From NCBI GenBank assembly GCA_900757715.1, contig CAAEOZ010000169.1, positions 1-5,853 on the forward strand: 5,853 bases of DNA. The letters are read 5' to 3'. This stretch comes from an uncultured Veillonella sp. (GTDB taxonomy: Bacteria > Bacillota > Negativicutes > Veillonellales > Veillonellaceae). Positions 1 to 5,853 of the stretch are shown here, in pieces (position 1 is the first letter of the stretch; each line of letters begins with the position of its first letter). The translations under genes were made by a program, and so were the position numbers. The notes below the pieces were generated by a model. It was not told the DNA's origin and searched no databases. It saw only the letters and a list, made by a program, of their open reading frames with translations.

Positions 1-699
1 ATCGCTTTGGTTAACACAAGCTTCTACATGTAAAAAACGCTGTCGGAACTTTGTGTTTGTGCGATTTAGTGCATTTTCACCGCTTATTTTATACCATCTG
101 AATAGATTAATCAAGGAAAAAAGCACATCTCCTGCTTCTTTTTCCATATTTTCTCTATCATTTTGATCAATAGCCTCCTTAAATTCCCCCATTTCTTCGG
201 AAACTTTAGCCCAAACAGGATCAAGCTCATTCCAGTCAAATCCTAGCTTCGCGGCCTTTTCTTGCAGCTTATAAGCCGCCATTAAAGCAGGTAAACTTTT
301 CGATACACCATCCAGCACAGAATTTTGAATATTTTTCTTTTCTTGTGCCTTTAATTCATCCCAAGTGTATGACTTTTCATCATTTTCAGGGTTAAAAACA
401 CGAGGATGACGACGAATCATTTTTTCAGCGACATCATTAATTACGTCTTGAAATGTAAAATGACCAGCCTCCTCTGCCAATTGACTATGAAAGACAACTT
501 GCAATAATACATCACCTAACTCTTCACGAAGATTCGGCATATCTTTATTATCAATAGCATCTACCACCTCATAGGTCTCTTCTATAAAATAGCGGCGTAA
601 AGATTCATGCGTTTGCTTTTGATCCCAAGGACAGCCATTTGGTGCACGCAAAGTTTTCACTACATCGACTAAAGGTTGAATATCAATATTGTTCTTCAT
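1..699 (-). CDS. mazG: MazG nucleoside triphosphate pyrophosphohydrolase (3' end cut by window edge)
   Basis: Hydrolyses nucleoside triphosphates to monophosphates and pyrophosphate in the cytosol; family members clear non-canonical or excess NTPs and, in E. coli, influence ppGpp. The visible 233 codons, translated by hand from the minus strand, carry both tandem MazG domains. The first has the hallmark GCPWDQKQTHESL (residues 22-34) and the Mg-binding pattern EETYE (40-44) followed by ELGD (60-63). The second has EEMGE (168-172) and EAGD (188-191), then the RTNTKFRQRF segment (213-222) typical of the C-terminal part. E. coli MazG is about 263 residues, so roughly 30 are missing beyond position 1. 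The ATG at 699-697 is chosen because the conserved domain begins about ten residues later, a purine-rich ribosome site lies upstream, and the frame is closed by TAG at 747-745. This excludes an in-frame tetrapyrrole-methylase domain such as that of B. subtilis YabN. The gene overlaps the flippase gene by 17 bp and is the third operon gene seen. Confidence 0.95.
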   Translation of the reverse strand, partial: MKNNIDIQPLVDVVKTLRAPNGCPWDQKQTHESLRRYFIEETYEVVDAIDNKDMPNLREELGDVLLQVVFHSQLAEEAGHFTFQDVINDVAEKMIRRHPRVFNPENDEKSYTWDELKAQEKKNIQNSVLDGVSKSLPALMAAYKLQEKAAKLGFDWNELDPVWAKVSEEMGEFKEAIDQNDRENMEKEAGDVLFSLINLFRWYKISGENALNRTNTKFRQRFLHVEACVNQSD

Positions 700-2290
700 A
701 TAACTTTGCTTCCTCCCTATTGCGTCTAGCTTGTAAGCGCTTACCTATGACTGGGAAATGATATATATCATCTTTTACGACAGCTTTAGTAAGCCATAAC
801 GACAAACCATATACAAAGATAGCCACTACAATTGCTACAGTCACAGCACCACCATTACCTAATAAGTCAACAGTGCTCACATAGATAACTTGTGTAGCAC
901 CGCCCATGGCCATGGCAGATACTATTATTTTTAATAACTCTAATATGTTAAGTATTGAACCTACATATCTTTTTACAAAAATATAGTTAATAAGCGCTGC
1001 AATAGCAAAGTTTAAATTCGTCGCCCAAGCCGCACCATTAATGCCCAACTCAACACTACCTGTCAATTCATAATCTAAGAATGTCTTCACTAATAAGCCT
1101 ATAAAAATCGATACCATAGGAATTATTGTTCTTCCTAACCCTTGCAAAACACCTGCAGTAATCTGTTGCCAACCAAGGAACACAATACTCAAACTAATAA
1201 CAGCAATAACGGGTCCTGCATGAGGTGTTGCATATATTAGTTGTGATATTGGCGTAGCTAGTACACAAAGTCCAATGCAGGCTGGAATCGTAAACATATT
1301 AGCAATTTTAATCGCCGTTTCCGCCCGTTTTACGATGCGATGTACATCACCTTGAGTATGTGCCTCAGATACGGCTGGTACAAGACTAGCGGCTAAGGAT
1401 GTAGTTAGAATGATCGGCAACCCAATCAGAGATGTTGCCATACCCGTCAGATAACCAAATTGTGTGGTTGCTTCATTGAGATAGTATCCAATATCCATCA
1501 ATCGTTTTGGAACGATAAATGTATCAATGAGTGATACCATAGGAAGCATAATATTCGCCATAGAAACCGGTATGGCAAGACTAAACAATCGTTTAACTAC
1601 GGTGCCGTTACTTTCACAAATGGCATTAGGATTCTGTTGTGAAAGCATTTTTTCTCGAATATTGCGTTGTCGGTAGTAAAAATAAATTAATACAAGTAAC
1701 CCCGCCAATACGCCTGGGAATGTAGCAAAGGTCGCACCACCTGCCGCCAAATGAAGTCCTCGATCAATGAAGTAGTATGCCAAACCTACCATAGATGATA
1801 CGCGAAAGATCTGTTCAAATACTTGACTCGTACCGGTAGGTACCATGTATTGGAAACCTTGGAAATACCCTCTAAAACAGCTTAGGATAGTCACTACAAA
1901 AATAGCTGGAGATAATAATTGAATAGCAATTAAAGCGCGTGAATCAGTGATGATTTGATTATCTACGAGCCATTGTGCACTACCATATAAAGCCAAACTA
2001 AATACAAGGCCTAATATAGCGAGTACCCTTAATGATACAAAAAATACTTGTTGTACGCCTCGCATATCATCATTAGCAAGCTTTTCCGCAATCATAATAG
2101 ATATGGCTACAGGAATACCTGCAGCAGAAATACTAACGATAATTTGATAGATTGGATAGGCCATCATATATAGACCAATCCCTTCACCACCTAAAATCCG
2201 TGCGATAAGAACTTTACTAAACGCACCGATGACCTTCACGATAATACCGGCTAAGGTTAAAATCATGGCACCCTTTAAAAATCGATTCAT
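683..2290 (-). CDS. MOP-superfamily lipid/polysaccharide flippase (SpoVB/YabM/MurJ-like)
   Basis: A 535-residue polytopic inner-membrane protein of the family (COG2244) whose members flip undecaprenyl-linked sugars such as lipid II or polysaccharide units. I count about 14 hydrophobic helices, roughly at residues 7-29, 41-63, 82-104, 117-138, 162-177, 186-206, 233-255, 283-305, 327-346, 360-382, 388-406, 416-438, 446-470 and 481-501, the number expected for MOP flippases. Family signatures are ILGGEGIGLY (32-41), FRGYFQG (139-145) with a following EQIFR (159-163), and a related GVLQGLGRT (380-388) in the second half, reflecting the internal duplication. The tail after residue 503 is basic and charged, probably cytosolic. 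The ATG at 2290 overlaps the mfd stop as ATGA and has a strong ribosome site. Its position after mfd and before mazG matches B. subtilis YabM. Substrate cannot be decided from sequence: it may be a MurJ-type lipid II flippase or a paralogue, so no gene symbol is given. Confidence 0.93.
   Translation of the reverse strand: MNRFLKGAMILTLAGIIVKVIGAFSKVLIARILGGEGIGLYMMAYPIYQIIVSISAAGIPVAISIMIAEKLANDDMRGVQQVFFVSLRVLAILGLVFSLALYGSAQWLVDNQIITDSRALIAIQLLSPAIFVVTILSCFRGYFQGFQYMVPTGTSQVFEQIFRVSSMVGLAYYFIDRGLHLAAGGATFATFPGVLAGLLVLIYFYYRQRNIREKMLSQQNPNAICESNGTVVKRLFSLAIPVSMANIMLPMVSLIDTFIVPKRLMDIGYYLNEATTQFGYLTGMATSLIGLPIILTTSLAASLVPAVSEAHTQGDVHRIVKRAETAIKIANMFTIPACIGLCVLATPISQLIYATPHAGPVIAVISLSIVFLGWQQITAGVLQGLGRTIIPMVSIFIGLLVKTFLDYELTGSVELGINGAAWATNLNFAIAALINYIFVKRYVGSILNILELLKIIVSAMAMGGATQVIYVSTVDLLGNGGAVTVAIVVAIFVYGLSLWLTKAVVKDDIYHFPVIGKRLQARRNREEAKLYEEQY
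712..718 (-). promoter_or_regulatory. Shine-Dalgarno site of mazG
   Basis: The minus strand reads AGGGAGG here, 12 nt before the ATG at 699. It lies inside the last codons of the upstream flippase gene (around Arg525-Glu526). The spacing is a little long, but the motif is the only strong purine tract nearby and supports this start over an internal one. Confidence 0.7.
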
Positions 2291-5200
2291 AGGCCCTCCT
2301 TAGTCGATGACTTGTGGCTAAGAGCCTTTATCACCGCTTCCGTAATGGTCAAAATAGAACCTTTCATACCATTAAGACTCACATATAATGTGGCTGGTTT
2401 GGTATCCATAAACTTCATTTTTTTCCATAAATCTTCTGGTACAGCCCCCATATCCCAATCGGCCATTTTAGAATCGTCATGCCAATGGATAGTGAGTTGC
2501 TTATCTCTACGGACGATACTCTTAATGCCCAGTAGACGTGCTTGCTCCTTAATTTGAGCAATGCGCAACAAACGGTCTACTGGATCGGTTGGTGTACCGA
2601 AGCGATCAATGAGCTCATCCGTCATATCGTCGAGTTGCTCTTTAGATTTAATATGTAACAATCGTTGGTATACAGAAATCTTACGAGCACTATCTTTGAT
2701 ATACGCATCGTCAATAAACGCATCTACCTCTAAGTCGATAGCTGGATCAATGGATACATCTCGCTCAACTTCTTTATTTTGAGCCTTTGCAATCGCCTCT
2801 TCTAACATACTCACGTACATGCCAAAGCCGACAGATGCGATATTACCATGTTGCTGTGAACCTAATAGATTACCGGCACCGCGAATCTCTAAATCTCGCA
2901 TGGCTAACTTAAATCCTGCGCCGAGCTCAGTGAACTCCTCTATAGCTTTCAAACGCTTTTCAGCTGCCTCTGAAAGTATTTTATCTGGCCGATACATAAA
3001 GTATGCATAAGCACGTCTACGAGAACGGCCTACACGCCCTCGCATTTGGTATAGCTGAGATAAACCTAAACGATCCGCATCATAAATAATGATAGTATTG
3101 GCGTTAGGAATATCTAAGCCGGTTTCAATGATACTCGTGGACAAGAGCACATCATAATGACCTTCATAGAAATCAGTCATAATCTCCTCAATTTGACGGC
3201 CTGTCATCTGTCCATGAGCAATGGCATAACGCAAGCCAGGCAATGCGGATTCTAATAGTTCTCCCATATGATTAATGGATGCAACACGGTTATATACAAA
3301 GTAAACCTGTCCGCCCCTCGCCAATTCTCGCTTGATAGCATCTGCGATGAGATTCATATCGTATTCCACCACATAGGTTTGAACAGGCAAGCGCTCCTCT
3401 GGCGGAGTATTGATAACAGACATTTCTCGAACGCCAACGAGGGACATATGTAAAGTCCGCGGAATCGGTGTAGCACTCAAGGTGAGTACATCGATATTGC
3501 TAGCCCACTCTTTCCACTTTTCTTTCTGTGCTACCCCAAAGCGTTGCTCCTCATCTACTACGAGCATCCCTAAGTCCTTAAAGACAACCTTTTTGTTGAG
3601 CAATGAATGGGTCCCAATAAGGACATCTATGGAACCATCCTCTACACCTTTAAGAACTTGCTTTTTCTCTGATGTAGTACGGAATCGATTGAGTACATCT
3701 ACTTTAACCCCAAATGGAGCAAATCGATTTAAAAAGGTTTGGAAATGTTGCTGTGCTAATACCGTGGTCGGTACAAGTACCGCTACTTGTTTACCGCTCA
3801 TAACGGCCTTAAAAATGGCACGCATAGCCACTTCCGTTTTACCAAAGCCTACATCACCAGCGAGCAGGCGATCCATAGGAACAGGTCGTTCCATAGATTC
3901 TTTAATTTCCGCCGTAGCCTGTAACTGGTCTTCCGTCTCCTCATATGGGAACGCATCTTCAAACTCTTGCTGCCATGGTTGATCCGGCAAGAATGCAAAG
4001 CCTTCTGTGATTTCTCGTTGTGCATATATCTCAACGAGCTTATCTGCCAAATCATCAATGGATTTTTTTGCCTTTGTAACAACTTTAGCCCAGTCACGGC
4101 CACCCATCTTATGAATACGAGGCACATCACCTTCATTGCCGATGTATTTTTGTAACTGATCTAAATTATTTGCAGGTAAGAACAATTTATCCGTTCCAGC
4201 ATAAGCGATTTCAATATAGTCCCGATGGATGCCTTCCGTTTCTATCGTTTTAAGACCAATATACTTACCGATACCGTGCATACTATGTACAACATAGTCA
4301 CCAGGGGTTAAATCCGTGAAATAATTGATTTCTTGGCCCTTTTTAGGTTTGGTGCGAAGCTTGCGCTTTTGTTGTCCGTAAATATTGCCTTCTACGACTA
4401 CTACTAAATGACTATTGGGCAATTCAAAACCATCTGTTAATAATCCTTTTAAAATAACGACAGTGTTCGGCTTTGCTATCCATGTATCACTATGAGTAAA
4501 TGCAATATTTTCCCCTTCAAGGGCACGCTCAATACCTTCTCGTCGTTGCTGATTATTTAATACTAGTACCACTTGGTGATTTAAACGATGCCATTGCTTT
4601 ATTTCATCTGTTAATAGGGGAATTTGACGCTCAAAGCTCGTCATCGTCTTCCCTTGAATACCAATAGGGTTAAATCCAGTAAGACCAATAGAGCGTTGTT
4701 GCATAAATGTGAAAGCCACTTGAGTTGTGGCATCTACAGTGCGCTGCAATTCGCTCCAGTCACAATGATTTTTCCGATGTGTAGAATCTTCTTTTAAGAA
4801 TTTCTTTAACGCCTCTTGAATTCGCCCTGGCTCATCATAAACCAGAGTGCCCTCTTTCACATAAGATAATAAAGTACTGTCCGCATCACTTTTACCAAGA
4901 AAGAAAGGCGTTACCGTGTAGGATTCAATTTGCTCAATGGAACGTTGATTCTCAACGGAGAAGAAACGCAATGTATCGATCTCATCGCCAAAGAATTCAA
5001 TACGAATCGGATGATCACTATTTACAGGATAAATATCCAAAATATCTCCACGCACGGCAAAATGACCACGTTGTTCCACCTGGTCTACGCGTTCATATCC
5101 AATTGTTACGAGCTGTTCAAGGGCTGTATCACGTTCAATCGCATCATTCAAAGCAAAATGCAATGATTGGCCCTTTAAATAGTGAGGAGATACGACATAT

Positions 5201-5583
5201 TGTGTAACCTCTTCAGCATTGGCAATGACTACTGCTGGCTCTTGCCACGCCAACAGTGCTAATGCTCGCATCTGCGCACCTTGGTCTTCAAGACTGCGAG
5301 CCACAGTCGTAAAGTCTACATGATCTGTTGTAGGAAATGATAAGACTGGTACATTAGGCATGAAAAAAGCTAAGTCCCGTTCCCACATCTCCTTATGGTC
5401 CTTATCATGAACTACGATGACTACAGGTTTTGTAAGACCTGCAGAAAAAGATTGACTTAAGAGGAAACTCTTTTGAGATCCGCTAAGACCATATATGACT
5501 GACTTCCCCTTTCGCTGAAATGCGTTTAGCCCATCCACAAAGGATGGGTTCTGTGAAAGCAGTTTTGTTAATGTATTATCCAT
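2287..5583 (-). CDS. mfd: Transcription-repair coupling factor Mfd
   Basis: ATP-driven DNA translocase that pushes stalled RNA polymerase off damaged templates and recruits UvrA for nucleotide excision repair. The 1098 residues contain the full family architecture (E. coli 1148, B. subtilis about 1177). The N-terminal UvrB-like module (about 1-350) has a degenerate P-loop, GLSGSQKS (32-39). The CarD-like RNA-polymerase-interaction domain starts near LTPGDYVVHSMHGIGKYIG (425-443). The RecG-like motor has Walker A GDVGFGKT (576-583), motif Ia PTTVLA (605-610), GTHSLL (657-662), Walker B DEEQ (677-680), SAT (703-705), motif V STSIIETGLD (815-824) and motif VI QMRGRVGR (846-853). The translocation (TRG) region follows at about 887-923, and the C-terminal autoinhibitory TRCF domain at about 950-1065. 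All catalytic motor residues are intact. The ATG at 5583 matches the short N-terminus of B. subtilis Mfd (MDN...), and an in-frame TAA lies about 30 nt upstream. There is no clear Shine-Dalgarno. It is the first gene of the operon. Confidence 0.98.
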   Translation of the reverse strand: MDNTLTKLLSQNPSFVDGLNAFQRKGKSVIYGLSGSQKSFLLSQSFSAGLTKPVVIVVHDKDHKEMWERDLAFFMPNVPVLSFPTTDHVDFTTVARSLEDQGAQMRALALLAWQEPAVVIANAEEVTQYVVSPHYLKGQSLHFALNDAIERDTALEQLVTIGYERVDQVEQRGHFAVRGDILDIYPVNSDHPIRIEFFGDEIDTLRFFSVENQRSIEQIESYTVTPFFLGKSDADSTLLSYVKEGTLVYDEPGRIQEALKKFLKEDSTHRKNHCDWSELQRTVDATTQVAFTFMQQRSIGLTGFNPIGIQGKTMTSFERQIPLLTDEIKQWHRLNHQVVLVLNNQQRREGIERALEGENIAFTHSDTWIAKPNTVVILKGLLTDGFELPNSHLVVVVEGNIYGQQKRKLRTKPKKGQEINYFTDLTPGDYVVHSMHGIGKYIGLKTIETEGIHRDYIEIAYAGTDKLFLPANNLDQLQKYIGNEGDVPRIHKMGGRDWAKVVTKAKKSIDDLADKLVEIYAQREITEGFAFLPDQPWQQEFEDAFPYEETEDQLQATAEIKESMERPVPMDRLLAGDVGFGKTEVAMRAIFKAVMSGKQVAVLVPTTVLAQQHFQTFLNRFAPFGVKVDVLNRFRTTSEKKQVLKGVEDGSIDVLIGTHSLLNKKVVFKDLGMLVVDEEQRFGVAQKEKWKEWASNIDVLTLSATPIPRTLHMSLVGVREMSVINTPPEERLPVQTYVVEYDMNLIADAIKRELARGGQVYFVYNRVASINHMGELLESALPGLRYAIAHGQMTGRQIEEIMTDFYEGHYDVLLSTSIIETGLDIPNANTIIIYDADRLGLSQLYQMRGRVGRSRRRAYAYFMYRPDKILSEAAEKRLKAIEEFTELGAGFKLAMRDLEIRGAGNLLGSQQHGNIASVGFGMYVSMLEEAIAKAQNKEVERDVSIDPAIDLEVDAFIDDAYIKDSARKISVYQRLLHIKSKEQLDDMTDELIDRFGTPTDPVDRLLRIAQIKEQARLLGIKSIVRRDKQLTIHWHDDSKMADWDMGAVPEDLWKKMKFMDTKPATLYVSLNGMKGSILTITEAVIKALSHKSSTKEGL
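2294..2302 (-). promoter_or_regulatory. Shine-Dalgarno site of the flippase gene
   Basis: The minus strand reads TAAGGAGGG within the final codons of mfd (Thr-Lys-Glu-Gly), leaving only about four bases between GGAGG and the ATG at 2290. Together with the ATGA stop-start overlap this points to coupled translation by ribosomes finishing mfd. Confidence 0.78.
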
Positions 5584-5737
5584 ACTGCACCATATAATAT
5601 TACTATGATTGTATTAATTAAATAGTTCTAACTCATTTATTATAACATATAACGTAGTAGTTAAATCTGTACCTATCTTGCTATCAAATTGTATGTGTTT
5701 ATCAATATAAATATCCACGTTAATACTTAATTTAGGC
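5584..5737 (-). other. AT-rich intergenic leader between tRNA terminator and mfd
   Basis: This spacer holds the predicted mfd promoter and its untranslated leader. It contains two TTGATA copies 16 nt apart (upstream of the extended -10), the palindrome TTAATTAA in the leader, and a second -10-like hexamer TATTAT at 5599-5594 close to the start codon. I see no credible ORF, no riboswitch-like fold and no clear Shine-Dalgarno before the mfd ATG. Confidence 0.6.
5639..5647 (-). promoter_or_regulatory. Predicted extended -10 promoter for the mfd operon
   Basis: The minus strand reads TGTTATAAT, a perfect TATAAT hexamer (5644-5639) preceded by the TG of an extended -10 element. At 17-bp spacing the -35 position (5667-5662) is GATTTA, a poor match, which fits promoters that rely on the TG element. 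Transcription would start near 5632, giving an untranslated leader of about 50 nt before the mfd ATG. The site lies after the tRNA terminator, as expected for an independent operon promoter. This is a sequence prediction in an AT-rich region, where chance matches are common. Confidence 0.55.
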
Positions 5738-5761
5738 AAAAAAAATACACCTCTAAAGGTG
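5738..5761 (-). terminator. Intrinsic terminator of the tRNA-Leu transcript
   Basis: On the minus strand a 5-bp stem CACCT/AGGTG with a TTAG loop is followed by TA and then eight consecutive T residues. It begins 9 nt after the tRNA CCA end, so it closes the tRNA unit and separates it from mfd. The stem is short, but the uninterrupted U tract is strong. There is no T tract on the other side, so it appears to work in one direction only. Confidence 0.85.
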
Positions 5762-5770
5762 CAATAAAGT

Positions 5771-5853
5771 TGGTGCGGGAGAAGGGACTTGAACCCCCAC
5801 GCCGTAAGGCGCCAGATCCTAAGTCTGGTGCGTCTGCCAATTCCGCCACTCCC
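5771..5853 (-). tRNA. tRNA-Leu (anticodon UAG), first ~2 bases beyond the window
   Basis: Decodes CUA and, by wobble at U34, probably other CUN leucine codons. The minus strand gives an acceptor 3' strand CTCCCGC followed by discriminator A and an encoded CCA (5773-5771). The matching 5' strand GCGGGAG is visible from its third base at 5853, so only an initial GC appears to be missing. The anticodon stem CCAGA/TCTGG encloses the loop CTTAGGA with anticodon TAG at 5821-5819. A class II variable arm, CGCC-TTAC-GGCG, follows, as expected for leucine tRNA. The T loop is TTCAAGT, on a stem with three G-C and two G-U pairs. Full length would be about 85 nt. It points the same way as mfd but has its own terminator. 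Confidence 0.97.

Noticed and set aside
115..145. Stem AAGCA/TGCTT followed by a T run on the minus strand, resembling a terminator inside mazG
   Set aside because: The stem is only 5 AT-containing base pairs and sits in conserved codons (EKEAGDVLFS) of an intact reading frame, so it is best explained by protein constraint.
904..915. Perfect 12-nt palindrome CCATGGCCATGG
   Set aside because: It encodes an Ala-Met-Ala-Met stretch in a membrane helix of the flippase and arises from repeated codons; nothing nearby suggests an operator.
3410..3982. A 190-codon open frame on the plus strand, antisense to mfd
   Set aside because: It lies opposite the highly conserved Mfd motor domain, has low-complexity Ser/Thr/Cys-rich composition and no recognisable domain. 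It is a codon-bias shadow of the real gene.
3849..4136. A 95-codon minus-strand frame inside mfd in another reading frame
   Set aside because: It overlaps the intact Mfd motor region and shows no recognisable motif; no evidence for a nested gene.
4930..5207. Two overlapping plus-strand open frames of 78 codons
   Set aside because: They overlap each other in different frames and lie opposite mfd, with no domain signature; treated as shadows.
5668..5705. Two TTGATA sequences that could be -35 boxes or an operator repeat
   Set aside because: At 16-18 bp spacing neither is followed by a convincing -10 (AGCAAG-like or TTTAAC), and short AT-rich repeats are expected by chance here.
1..5853. Search for a novel accessory system, mobile element, CRISPR array or prophage
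   Set aside because: Coding regions are continuous, co-oriented housekeeping genes with intact motifs; no direct-repeat arrays, transposase, integrase or target-site duplications were seen, including next to the tRNA 3' end.

Overview
The window looks like an ordinary housekeeping stretch of a moderately AT-rich bacterial chromosome. Protein features resemble Firmicutes homologues. My best guess is the Negativicutes, probably Veillonella or a close relative; this is inference from protein style and gene order, not a database match. All supported genes lie on the minus strand, so the region reads from right to left.

Layout in transcription order. (1) A tRNA-Leu with anticodon UAG runs off the right edge, missing only about its first two bases, and is followed within 10 nt by a compact intrinsic terminator. 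(2) An AT-rich intergenic leader of about 155 bp contains a good extended -10 promoter and a second, weaker -10 element very close to the mfd start. (3) mfd encodes the transcription-repair coupling factor. (4) A gene for a 14-helix MOP-superfamily flippase of the SpoVB/YabM/MurJ type overlaps the mfd stop by 4 bp. (5) mazG encodes a nucleoside triphosphate pyrophosphohydrolase, overlaps the flippase gene by 17 bp and runs off the left edge, missing only its C-terminal tail.

The three protein genes form a tightly packed, probably translationally coupled operon. The order mfd, MOP flippase, MazG matches the Bacillus subtilis mfd-spoVT-yabM-yabN neighbourhood, but spoVT is absent and the MazG protein lacks the N-terminal tetrapyrrole-methylase half present in YabN. 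Two of the products protect genome integrity: Mfd rescues stalled RNA polymerase and recruits excision repair, and MazG removes aberrant nucleotides. The flippase belongs to envelope biogenesis and probably shares the operon by ancestry.

I found no mobile element, CRISPR array, prophage, toxin-antitoxin pair or other accessory system. The points worth a second look concern how mfd translation starts (no Shine-Dalgarno, a possible near-leaderless promoter, a strong hairpin just inside the gene) and the lineage-specific remodelling of the operon.
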